Assembly (NCBI GenBank): GCA_963764585.1
Contig: CAVXTB010000006.1
Span: 372,001 to 436,000 of the forward strand
Source: JAOPZW01 sp963764585
Lineage (GTDB): Bacteria; Actinomycetota; Thermoleophilia; Solirubrobacterales; Solirubrobacteraceae
DNA: 64,000 nucleotides
Direction of reading: 5' to 3'
The notes under the pieces were generated by a model. That model was not told the origin of the DNA. It ran no database searches and was given only the letters and a program-made list of their open reading frames with translations. The translations under genes and the position numbers were made by a program. Position 1 is the stretch's first letter; the number at the start of each line of letters is the position of its first letter. Shown piece after piece: positions 17,571-27,135 of this stretch.

Positions 17571-18236
17571 CTGCTCCTCCTCAAGCTCGGGCTCGCCCCG
17601 CTGCTGATCGCCGCCGCCAGCGTCGTCGCCGGCCGCGCGGGCCCGCGCGCCGGCGGCTGGGTCGTCGGCCTGCCGCTGACGACCGGGCCGGTCGCGCTCG
17701 TCCTCGCCGTGCAGGAGGGGCCGAGCTTCGCCGAGCGCCTCGCCGTCGGCTCGCTGGCGGGCGTCGTCGCGCAGGCCGCCTTCGCCACCGCCTACGGGCG
17801 CCGCTGCGAGCTGAGCGGCTGGCGGCCCGCGCTCGCCGTCGCCAGCGGCGCCTTCGCGGCGACGGGCGCCGTCCTGCTCGCCTGCCGGCTCTCGACGCCC
17901 GCGCTCGCCGCATGCGCCCTGGCGAGCCTGCCGCTCGCGCTGCGCGCGGCACCGCGGGCCGATGCGCCACCCGTCCGGCGCGGCTGCGCCGACCTGCCGC
18001 TGCGCATGGCTCTCGCCGCCACGCTCGTGCTGGCGATCACCAGCGTCGCCCCGCTCACCGGGCCGCGCGCCGGCGGCGTCATCACGTGCTTCCCGCTCAT
18101 GGGCGCGCTGCTGACGGTCTTCGCCCACCGCGAGCACGGCCCGACGGCGGCGATCGCCGTCTGCCGCGGCATGCTCGTCGGCCTGTTCTCGTTCCTCGCG
18201 TTCGCGCTCGCGCTGCCGGCGCTGCTGCGCGGCTAA
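17571..18236 (+). CDS. Integral membrane protein of unknown function
   Basis: About 221 residues with seven hydrophobic segments. GWVVGLPLTTGPVALVLAV near residue 28 and PRAGGVITCFPLMGALLTVF near 165 are two similar halves (G-G-V/W-x-x-x-x-P-L), suggesting an internal duplication. I do not recognise a family with known function. Start: the frame is open back to an ATG at 17484, but that ATG overlaps the divergent lysR start and would place the operator repeats inside the gene. A GGAGG at 17556-17560 points to CTG 17571. Probably controlled by the adjacent LysR protein. Confidence 0.6.
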   Translation: MLLLKLGLAPLLIAAASVVAGRAGPRAGGWVVGLPLTTGPVALVLAVQEGPSFAERLAVGSLAGVVAQAAFATAYGRRCELSGWRPALAVASGAFAATGAVLLACRLSTPALAACALASLPLALRAAPRADAPPVRRGCADLPLRMALAATLVLAITSVAPLTGPRAGGVITCFPLMGALLTVFAHREHGPTAAIAVCRGMLVGLFSFLAFALALPALLRG

Positions 18237-18359
18237 CGATGCTGGCCACGGGCCCGCGGTGCCTGGTCTCAGAGCTGACACGGCCTCACGTCCCCGCTCC
18301 TCGCGGCCGATACGCAAATTGGCTGTCCATTCGTAGACCGCAGGGAGGAAGGTCCGAAC

Positions 18360-18626
18360 ATGAAGCGCCGTCTCGCGGCCCTCGCGGCCGCCGTAGCCGC
18401 GTTCGCCGCCGCACCCGCAGCACCCATCTTCGACGCCTCGCCCGTCGCGCCCGCCGCCGCCGTCGCCAAGACCTGCTCGACCGGCTTCAAGCACGCCGTG
18501 ATCAACGGCGCCGAGAAGTGCCTGCGCCGCGGCCAGTTCTGCGCCCGCGCGGCCGACGGCCAGTACCGCCGGTACGGCTACCGCTGCACGAAGCGCGACG
18601 CGCGCGGCAACTACCACCTCACCTGA
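18360..18626 (+). CDS. Small secreted cysteine-containing protein
   Basis: 88 residues. A clear signal peptide (MKRRLAALAAAVAAFAAAPA) is followed by a short mature domain with four cysteines (KTCST, EKCLR, QFCAR, YRCTK) that could form two disulfides. GGGAGGAAGG upstream is a strong ribosome-binding site. I do not recognise a characterised family, although Cys-spaced domains with CxxGFKHAxxxGxxKCL resemble small exported proteins common in Solirubrobacterales. Followed by a 12-bp perfect hairpin. Confidence 0.75.
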   Translation: MKRRLAALAAAVAAFAAAPAAPIFDASPVAPAAAVAKTCSTGFKHAVINGAEKCLRRGQFCARAADGQYRRYGYRCTKRDARGNYHLT

Positions 18627-18636
18627 GGATGAACGA

Positions 18637-18663
18637 GTGTGGCCCCGCCGAGCGGGGCCACAC
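18637..18663. terminator. Bidirectional hairpin terminator
   Basis: A perfect 12-bp stem, GTGTGGCCCCGC at 18637-18648 and its complement at 18652-18663, with a CGA loop. It lies between the convergent secreted-protein gene (ends 18626) and the glutamine synthetase gene (ends 18693), so it can serve both. There is no U-tract, as is common in GC-rich actinomycetes. Confidence 0.75.
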
Positions 18664-18692
18664 CCTGCGACGCGCTGGGGGGCGATGCGCGT

Positions 18693-20840
<2,148 letters not shown>

Positions 20841-21020
20841 GGGCCTGTCGGGTCCTCCTGATGTGGGCTCTTGATCGCGCACGTAAGTACGCAGGATCAG
20901 CCTAGGTGTGTGGCGGCAGCTGCACCTTATCCACGCGTAGAAGAATCGGCGCGCGCGGTTCGCCCTACTGGACGGGGCGCCCAGGGGCGTTCGACCGGAT
21001 GGAGAAAGTGGTCCGCGGAT

Positions 21021-21040
21021 CTTTCGACATCGGGCGAAAG
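21021..21040. promoter_or_regulatory. Inverted repeat upstream of amtB
   Basis: CTTTCG at 21021-21026 and CGAAAG at 21035-21040 with an 8-bp spacer, 55 bp before the amtB start. It is the only clear dyad in the 254-bp glnN/amtB divergent gap. A nitrogen-regulator or promoter-proximal operator role is an inference. Confidence 0.35.
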
Positions 21041-21094
21041 ACGCCCTTGCGGTCGCGGCGCAGACTGCGGGGCGCACTCAACCCAGGAGGACCG

Positions 21095-22567
21095 ATGAGA
21101 CGTACCTCGATGACCCGTGCCGTGATCTTGGGCCTGTTGGCCCTGCTGGTCTTGCCGGCGACGGGTCTGGCAGACACCTTCGATGCGGCCGGCAACGGCG
21201 TCCTGCCCGACTCCGTCGGCATCAACTCGATCTGGGTGGTCGTCGCCGCCTGCCTGGTGATGTTCATGCAGGCGGGATTCGCCTTCCTGGAGATCGGCTT
21301 CTCGCGCGGCAAGAACGCCGGCACCGTCGTCGCCAAGATCCTGACGAACTTCTCGATCGCGGCCATCATGTACTGGGCCGTCGGGTTCGCGTTCGCCTTC
21401 GGCGGCGACCTCGGCCACGTCATCGGGTCGCATGGGTTCTTCCTGCGCGACTTCGGCGATCCGGCCAAGGCCTTCCCGATCATGGGCCTGTCCGATGCCA
21501 CGGTCGAGGCGAAGTGGTGGTTCCAGTTCGTCTTCTGCGCGGTGTCGCTGGCGATCGTGTGGGGCACGACGCTCGAGCGCATCAAGTTCGGCGTCTACAT
21601 CCTGTACTCGATCGTCTTCGCGGCGCTCATCTTCCCGATCGCCTCGGGCTGGGTGTACGGCGGCGGCTGGCTGCAGGTCAACGTCGGCATGCAGGACTTC
21701 GCCGGCTCGACCGCGGTGCACCTGATCGGCGCGGTCGGCGCGCTGGCGGCGGTGCTGCTGCTCGGCGCACGCAAGGGCAAGTACGACGCCAAGGGCAAGC
21801 CGCGGGCCATCCCCGGGCACAACATGCCGCTGTTCGGCCTGGGTGTGCTGATCCTGTGGCTCGGCTGGTTCGGATTCAACCCGGGTTCGACGCTCAACGC
21901 GCTCGACGGCCGCTTCACCGAGGTCCTCCTCGTCACCCAGATGGCCGCGTGCGCGGGCGTGCTCGGCGCGATCGCCACGAACTACTGGAAGTCCAAGACC
22001 ATCGACATCGGCATGGCCGGCAACGGCGCCATCGCCGCGCTCGTCGCCATCACCGCTCCGTCGGGCTACGTCGAGCCGTGGGCCGCTGTGGTCATCGGCT
22101 TCGTCGCCGGCGTGATCGTCGTATTCGGCGTGTACGCAATCGACAAGGTGATCGACGATCCGGTCGGCGCGCTCTCCGCGCACGGCCTCGCCGGCATCTG
22201 GGGCACGCTCGCCTGCGGCATCTTCACCGATCCGAAGCTCGCCGCCTTCAACGCGGTGGGCAAGGGCGGCCTCGTATACAACGGCTCCTTCGAGCAGCTC
22301 GGCCGGCAGGCCCTCGGAGTCGTGACGGTGTTCGCCTTCGTCTTCGCGTGCAGCTACGCGACGTTCTGGGTCATCAAGAAGACCTACGGGCTGCGCGTGA
22401 CCGAGGAAGAGGAAGACGCCGGCCTGGACATCTCCGAGCACGGCATGTACGGGTATCCGGAGCAGTTCATCCCGATCCCCGAGCTGGTGGGCTACGGTGC
22501 GGCTCCGCACGTGGCCGTGCCAGCGGCCACGCCTGCGATGGCGACCAGTCAGGAGGTGCCGGCGTGA
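21095..22567 (+). CDS. amtB: Ammonium transporter
   Basis: 490 residues with a signal-like first segment and eleven membrane helices of the Amt/Rh fold. Conserved pore residues are visible: D in MQDFAGSTAVHLIGAVGAL (with the first pore histidine) and the second histidine in DDPVGALSAHGLAGIWGTLA. AGGAGG at 21085-21090 sets the ATG at 21095. The C-terminal tail after YGLRVTEEEEDAGLDISEHGMYGY is the usual PII-contact region. It conducts ammonium across the cytoplasmic membrane. The stop overlaps the PII gene start by four bases. Confidence 0.95.
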   Translation: MRRTSMTRAVILGLLALLVLPATGLADTFDAAGNGVLPDSVGINSIWVVVAACLVMFMQAGFAFLEIGFSRGKNAGTVVAKILTNFSIAAIMYWAVGFAFAFGGDLGHVIGSHGFFLRDFGDPAKAFPIMGLSDATVEAKWWFQFVFCAVSLAIVWGTTLERIKFGVYILYSIVFAALIFPIASGWVYGGGWLQVNVGMQDFAGSTAVHLIGAVGALAAVLLLGARKGKYDAKGKPRAIPGHNMPLFGLGVLILWLGWFGFNPGSTLNALDGRFTEVLLVTQMAACAGVLGAIATNYWKSKTIDIGMAGNGAIAALVAITAPSGYVEPWAAVVIGFVAGVIVVFGVYAIDKVIDDPVGALSAHGLAGIWGTLACGIFTDPKLAAFNAVGKGGLVYNGSFEQLGRQALGVVTVFAFVFACSYATFWVIKKTYGLRVTEEEEDAGLDISEHGMYGYPEQFIPIPELVGYGAAPHVAVPAATPAMATSQEVPA

Positions 22568-22935
22568 AAAAGGTCGAGGCATTCATCCGCCACGAGGCGT
22601 TCGAGCCGATCCGCATGGAGCTGCTCAGCCTGGGCTTCCCTTCGCTGAGCATCAGCGAGGTGAAGGGGTCCGGCAGGCAGAAGGGGATCACCGAGCGCTA
22701 CCGCGGGGCGGAGCTGACCAACTACCTGCGGCCGAAGGTCAAGCTCGAGTGCGTCGTCGCCGACCGCGACGTGCAGACGATCGTGGACACGATCCTCAAG
22801 CACGCGCGGACCGGCGCCGTCGGCGACGGCAAGGTGTTCGTGCTCCCGGTGGAGGAGAGCTACCGCGTCAGGACCGGTGAGTCCGGCGAGGAGGTCCTCC
22901 AGGCCCACCCGGACGCTGCCGCCGCCACGACCTAG
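22564..22935 (+). CDS. PII nitrogen regulatory protein
   Basis: 123 residues from GTG (VKKVEAFIRHEAFEPIRMEL). The PII trimer fold is clear: the T-loop region EVKGSGRQKGITERYRGAEL and the B-loop TGAVGDGKVFVLPVEE. Residue 51, the tyrosine that is uridylylated in enterobacteria and adenylylated in actinomycetes, is leucine here (GAEL51TNYL). Position 49 is Ala, so the cyanobacterial phospho-serine is absent too. The protein can probably still bind ATP/2-oxoglutarate and plug AmtB but should not be modified at residue 51. It overlaps amtB by four bases and precedes a PucR-type regulator. Confidence 0.93.
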   Translation: MKKVEAFIRHEAFEPIRMELLSLGFPSLSISEVKGSGRQKGITERYRGAELTNYLRPKVKLECVVADRDVQTIVDTILKHARTGAVGDGKVFVLPVEESYRVRTGESGEEVLQAHPDAAAATT

Positions 22936-22942
22936 GGAGACA

Positions 22943-24163
22943 GTGAGTCGCGTGCCAGGGGCGGCGGGATCCGAGAGAGACCCCGCCGTCCCGCGCGGCG
23001 GAGGGCTCGTCGAGCGGCTGCGCGCCGTGCACCTGGAGATGGTCGACGCCGTCCTGGGCGGCGACGGCCTGGACCGGGTGGCGGCGCTGGCCGCGGACGC
23101 GGCCGGCGCGGCGGTCGCGATCGTGATCCCGCGCCTGGGTGCCGTCGCGGTGGCGCCGGAGGTCTCCGAGGAGGAGCTCGGGGTCCTGCGGCGCTACGTC
23201 GCCGACCGCGTCAAGGACCGCCCGGCGCAGGTGCCGCCGGCGATCGCGGCCGAGGTGCCGATCATGTCCGGCGACGACATCGTCGGCGCGGTCCTCATGC
23301 TGACCGGCCCCACCCAGCCCGTGCCCGAGGCGGGCGAGTTCCTGCACCTGGCGGCCGTCGCCTCGCTGACCGAGGTGGCCGTCGAGGAGGCCAAGGAGGA
23401 GGTCGAGCAGAACCTCCGCGGCTCGTTCCTGGAGGACCTGCGCTCGCGGCCCGAGCTCGAGCCGCGCGACATCGTGCGCCGCGCCGGCCGGCTGGGCTGC
23501 GACCTCTCGCGCGGCGCCGTGGTGCTCTGCGCCGAGCTGACGACCGATCGGCCACGCCACGTCGTGGCGACGATCGCCGAGGACCATCCGGGCGCGCTGG
23601 CCCAGCACATGGACGGCCGCGTCTACGCGCTGCTGCCCGCGGTCGGCGGCGACGACGCGCCCGAGCGCACGCTCGAGCGCGCGCGGCGGCTGGCCGAACG
23701 GCTGCGCCAGCACGGAACCGTCGGGCTGTCGAGCTTCTACGCCGACCCGGCCGAGTTCGGCCGGGCGATCCAGGAGGCCGAGCTCGTGCTCGACGTCCTG
23801 CGCCAATCCGACGCGCCGATCGCCCAGGACATCGGGACCGGTACCTACCGCCTGCTCTTCCGCGTGCTCGCCTCCCACCCCGAGGAGGTGCGCTCGTTCT
23901 ACGAGGACACCGTGGCGCCGATCGTCCGCTACGACGACCAGTACCGCACCGACCTCGTCGGCACGCTCGAGGCCTACCTCGAGCAGAACTGCAACATGAA
24001 CGCGACCGCGGCGGCGATCTACGCCCACCGCCACACCGTCGCGTACCGCCTGGAGCGCGTGAAGGAGCTCACGAGCCTCGACCCGATGCTCTCCGAGGAC
24101 CGCGAGCGCCTGGGCCTCGGCCTGAAGGCCTACCGCATCATCGCGCCGCGGCTGCCGAAGTAG
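22943..24163 (+). CDS. PucR/CdaR-type transcriptional regulator
   Basis: 406 residues. The C-terminal helix-turn-helix is the PucR type: LVGTLEAYLEQNCNMNATAA followed by AIYAHRHTVAYRLERVKELT. A GGDEF-like/CdaR central region spans about residues 170-310; the N-terminal 150 residues look GAF-like. GTG 22943, preceded by AGGGAGA and 7 bp from the PII stop, is the likely start. Its position third in an amtB-PII operon suggests control of nitrogen-compound use; the ligand is unknown. It is followed by a long palindromic element. Confidence 0.85.
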   Translation: MSRVPGAAGSERDPAVPRGGGLVERLRAVHLEMVDAVLGGDGLDRVAALAADAAGAAVAIVIPRLGAVAVAPEVSEEELGVLRRYVADRVKDRPAQVPPAIAAEVPIMSGDDIVGAVLMLTGPTQPVPEAGEFLHLAAVASLTEVAVEEAKEEVEQNLRGSFLEDLRSRPELEPRDIVRRAGRLGCDLSRGAVVLCAELTTDRPRHVVATIAEDHPGALAQHMDGRVYALLPAVGGDDAPERTLERARRLAERLRQHGTVGLSSFYADPAEFGRAIQEAELVLDVLRQSDAPIAQDIGTGTYRLLFRVLASHPEEVRSFYEDTVAPIVRYDDQYRTDLVGTLEAYLEQNCNMNATAAAIYAHRHTVAYRLERVKELTSLDPMLSEDRERLGLGLKAYRIIAPRLPK

Positions 24164-24243
24164 CTACGAACGGTAGGCCGCGTAACGATGCTGCGCGATG
24201 CCACCCGGCGTCCGCGGTGCGCTTGCTGCGCCGCGCGGCGAGG

Positions 24244-24446
24244 GGCAGTGAGGGTGCGTGCGTTCGGAGGTTGCGTCTGCTGGGCCGGGAGAGTCCGCGG
24301 GCGCGGGCCGACTTGCAACGAACGACGAGAAATGCCCGCCATGCGGGCAGAACTCGTCGTTCGTTCTCCCGCGGCGCCCAAGCGTTGCGAGACGCGCGCG
24401 GTTTGCGCAGCACCGCGCAGGCAGGCGCCCACCCACCCTCACTGCC
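24244..24446. repeat. Long imperfect palindromic element E1
   Basis: This fills most of the 330-bp gap between two convergent genes. Outer arms GGCAGTGAGGGTG at 24244-24256 and its perfect complement at 24434-24446 flank a central 49-nt hairpin (24317-24365): 13 bp (AACGAACGACGAG), a 3x3 internal loop, 7 bp (TGCCCGC) and a CAT loop. Sequences between them pair only loosely. Elements with the same arm core lie at 40352-40676 and 52544-52771, again between convergent 3' ends. No gene is seen inside. It may be a repeat family, a mobile MITE-like element, or a structured terminator. Confidence 0.7.
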
Positions 24447-24493
24447 TCAGGCCGCGAGGCGCCGTCGAGGCCGCGCGGCAGGCTTCGGGAGCC

Positions 24494-25708
24494 CTAGAAC
24501 GGCTTGAGCACGAGCAGCAGCGCCACGATCACGACGCTCAGCGCGGCGAAGGCCAGCACGCGCGTGACCCACGCCTCCATCGCGCTGCGGTGCGTCTGCC
24601 CGGCCTCGATGTGGCGCGCGCCGATCGCCGCCGTGCCGGGCGCCGGCTCGGCGGGCTTGCCCTCGCCGGTGCGGCGCGGGCGGCGCGCGCCGATGACGCG
24701 CACCGACTCGCCGGGATCGGGCTCGGGCGGCGCGGGCGGATCGAAGGCCTCGGTCTGCTCGGCCGGCTCGAGCGTGGCGATGTCGGTGATCTCCTCGCTG
24801 CGCGGCACCGCCACCTCGGTCGGGGCGGCGGCAGCCGCGGCGACCTCCTCGTCGGCGTCGATGCGCGTCGTCGGCCGGTCGTCGAGCGGCTCGCCCTCGA
24901 CGGGCTCGCCGTCGAGCTCGGTCACGCGGCCGCGGGGGAGGGCCGCCTCGGCGGCCTCGGCGCGCTCGCGCTCGCGCTCGAGGTCGCGCTGCATCGACTC
25001 GGCGTCGGCGCGGGCGTTGCGAAGGGCGCGCCGCGCCTCGGCGATCTCGGCCTCGAGGACCAGCGCGCGCTCCTCGGCGGCCTGCGCGGCCTCGGCGTCG
25101 CGCCCGGCGAGTGCGGCCTCGCGCTCCTCGTCGCGGCGGACCAGCTCGGCGGCGTGATCGCGCCGCAGCTGGGCCAGGTCCTCGTCGAGCGAGGCCGCGC
25201 GGCGGGCGTGGTCGTCGCGGGCCATGCGCGCCTCGGCCATCTCGGCCTCGGCCGCCTCGCGCGCCTGGCGCTCGGTGCCGGCGGAGGCCAGCGCGGCGGC
25301 GGCCGCCGCGCGCGCCTCGTCGGCGGTACGCCGCAGGGCGTTGGCCTCGCGGGCCAGGCGGACCTCGCGATCGTCCGAGCCGTCGCCGAGATCGGGCGCG
25401 GGCAGCCCGACGAGCAGCTCGCGCCCGACGGCGAGCGAGAAGTCGCCGTCCTCGAGCAGGCTGAGCGCGACCGCGTAGCTCGCGCGCCATTCGATGCCGT
25501 CGGGCGCGGCGACGGCCTCGTCGGCGGCCGCCGGCGCGAGCTCGCGCGAGCGCTCGGCCTGCTCGACGACCAGGCGCGGGACGCCGAGCCGCCGCCGCGG
25601 ATCGGCGCGGAAGCGGCCCTCGACCTCGAGCAGGACGACCTCGGCGCTCACCGGCGCTGCCGCGAAGCGCAGCACCTCGAAGCTCAAGCCGCTGGCGACC
25701 GCGCTCAC
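24494..25708 (-). CDS. Coiled-coil tail-anchored membrane protein of unknown function
   Basis: 404 residues. An N-terminal beta-rich domain (about 1-110, SAVASGLSFEVLRFAAAPVSAEVV) is followed by a long Ala/Glu/Arg-rich coiled coil (about 115-255) and a Pro/Glu-rich linker. A single C-terminal membrane segment (VTRVLAFAALSVVIVALLLV) ends in LKPF. The body is therefore cytoplasmic and tail-anchored. I do not recognise the family. The start overlaps the stop of the upstream 4-TM gene by four bases, so the two proteins are probably made together and may interact. Confidence 0.8.
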   Translation of the reverse strand: MSAVASGLSFEVLRFAAAPVSAEVVLLEVEGRFRADPRRRLGVPRLVVEQAERSRELAPAAADEAVAAPDGIEWRASYAVALSLLEDGDFSLAVGRELLVGLPAPDLGDGSDDREVRLAREANALRRTADEARAAAAAALASAGTERQAREAAEAEMAEARMARDDHARRAASLDEDLAQLRRDHAAELVRRDEEREAALAGRDAEAAQAAEERALVLEAEIAEARRALRNARADAESMQRDLERERERAEAAEAALPRGRVTELDGEPVEGEPLDDRPTTRIDADEEVAAAAAAPTEVAVPRSEEITDIATLEPAEQTEAFDPPAPPEPDPGESVRVIGARRPRRTGEGKPAEPAPGTAAIGARHIEAGQTHRSAMEAWVTRVLAFAALSVVIVALLLVLKPF

Positions 25709-26304
25709 GGCTCCGGATCGACGGGGTCGAGGGCCTGGGTGCGCTCGGGATCGTCGGCGGCCTGCTCCACGACGGGCTCACGCGGCTCGAGCAGGGACTC
25801 CTCGCGGCGCGCGAAGCGCCGGCCGGGTCGCGCCGGCTCGTCGTCGACCGGGGCCTCCGCCGCCTCGGCGGCGCCCTCGCGGGCGTCGATCGCGGCGGTG
25901 CGCCGGCGCCGCTCGCGGCCGCGCACGTCGACGGTGACCGAGATGCTCGCGGCGCCGAGCAGCGCGCCGCCGGCCATGATCGCCGTCGCGGCCAGCGCCA
26001 GCCAGCCGCCGGTGGCGATGTCGGCCTCGCGCGCGGCGGGCGGCGGGTCGAGCAACTGGACGATGACCGTCGCGAGCGCCGCGGCGGTGATCAGCGGCAG
26101 GGCGCGGCCGAGGCCGCCCGTGCCGAACCGCGGCGCGACCGCCATCAGCCCGCAGATCGCGGCGGCCGCGAGCGCGAGGTCGAGCGTCTCGAAGACCGCC
26201 CAGGCGTCGCCACCCGGCTTGTACCAGTCGATGAACAGGCTCACCAGCAGCAGCACGGCACCGATGGCGACGAGCCCGGTACCCGCGTCGAAGCGCTCGC
26301 GCAA
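25705..26304 (-). CDS. Four-TM membrane protein with charged cytoplasmic tail
   Basis: 199 residues: four hydrophobic segments within the first 125 (TGLVAIGAVLLLVSLFIDWYKPGG, then three), and then a hydrophilic Arg/Glu/Ala-rich tail. The WYKP motif after segment 1 and the overall layout resemble small uncharacterised Solirubrobacterales membrane proteins. Function unknown. It overlaps the coiled-coil gene by four bases and follows a lipoprotein gene on the same strand after 84 bp. Confidence 0.75.
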   Translation of the reverse strand: MRERFDAGTGLVAIGAVLLLVSLFIDWYKPGGDAWAVFETLDLALAAAAICGLMAVAPRFGTGGLGRALPLITAAALATVIVQLLDPPPAAREADIATGGWLALAATAIMAGGALLGAASISVTVDVRGRERRRRTAAIDAREGAAEAAEAPVDDEPARPGRRFARREESLLEPREPVVEQAADDPERTQALDPVDPEP

Positions 26305-26388
26305 AGGGATCCCTCCGGTTCTAGGGGTCGTTTGCAGTGAAGCAGACTGTCGCCCGAGTGGGGGCGGTGGATGGCGCGCTTGCAGGCG

Positions 26389-26979
26389 TTATTCGCCGTC
26401 GCGCACGACTTTCCCGGTCTCCGGGTCGACGTGTGACTGCGACGGCTTGGCCGAGACGTCGACGGTGAACGAGCCCGCGGGGGCGCGGTTGTCGGCCAGC
26501 GTCGCCTTGGCCTTGCCGTTCAGGCCCGCCGCGACCTGCCATTTGACGGTGTGCGTGCCGGGCTGCACGGCGGTCACGCGCCAGACGAAGCGGCGCGTCT
26601 GGCCGGGCGCCAGGCGGCCGAGCGCCCACGTGTTCGTGTAGGCGGTGTCGCCACCGCGCGGGCCGTCGTCGATGATCCAGACGGCGCGGTCGGCGTCCGC
26701 GAGGCCGGCCTGCTCGGAGCGCGAGGCGAACGAGCTGACGGTCACGGCGAGGTTGGGCACCGCCTTCGCGCCGCTGTTGCGCACGGCGATCACGAAGCGC
26801 TCGGGCTTGGCCAGGCGTTGCTTGGTGGGGAACGAGGCGCGCACGACGTCGACGCGGAAGCTGCCCGACGGCTCGTTCGCATCCTGGCGCTCGCCGCCGC
26901 CGCAGCCGGCGACAGCCATCGCCGCGACCATCGCGCAGGGCAGGACGAAACGGCACGCAGGCTTGCTGTACCCCACCAC
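26389..26979 (-). CDS. Exported lipoprotein with CARDB-like beta domain
   Basis: 196 residues. The N-terminus VLPCAMVAAMAVAGCGGG contains a lipobox (AVAGC), so the mature protein starts at a lipidated cysteine outside the membrane. The body alternates beta strands with pattern RFVIAVRNSGAKAVPNLAVTV ... LGRLAPGQTRRFVWRVTAVQPGTHTV, which is the pattern of CARDB/immunoglobulin-like cell-adhesion-related domains. Role unknown; with the two genes downstream it may belong to a small envelope complex. Confidence 0.78.
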   Translation of the reverse strand: MVGYSKPACRFVLPCAMVAAMAVAGCGGGERQDANEPSGSFRVDVVRASFPTKQRLAKPERFVIAVRNSGAKAVPNLAVTVSSFASRSEQAGLADADRAVWIIDDGPRGGDTAYTNTWALGRLAPGQTRRFVWRVTAVQPGTHTVKWQVAAGLNGKAKATLADNRAPAGSFTVDVSAKPSQSHVDPETGKVVRDGE

Positions 26980-27045
26980 GGCGGCCGGAACGTACCACAG
27001 GGTTCTCGGCGCCCACGCCGCTTCACTGAACGCGACGGTTCCGGT

Positions 27046-27075
27046 TTGTCAGCGATCCAGTCCTTTGCTTAGAGT
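27046..27075 (+). promoter_or_regulatory. Promoter of the mce operon
   Basis: TTGTCA (27046-27051) and TAGAGT (27070-27075) with an 18-bp spacer match a SigA-type promoter. The start of transcription would be near 27082, giving a leader of about 54 nt before the first ATG at 27136, which has AAGAAGG upstream. It is the only good candidate ahead of the nine-gene operon. Confidence 0.5.
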
Positions 27076-27135
27076 GCCCGAGTGCGGCGCCCGGAGGAGG
27101 TGCGTCGCCTGTGGGTTCCTACAAGAAGGTTGACG

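Noticed and set aside
20841..21077. Longer N-terminus for glutamine synthetase III
   Set aside because: Would add about 80 residues through the divergent amtB promoter region; GSIII proteins start near MARTRQTNV-like sequence.
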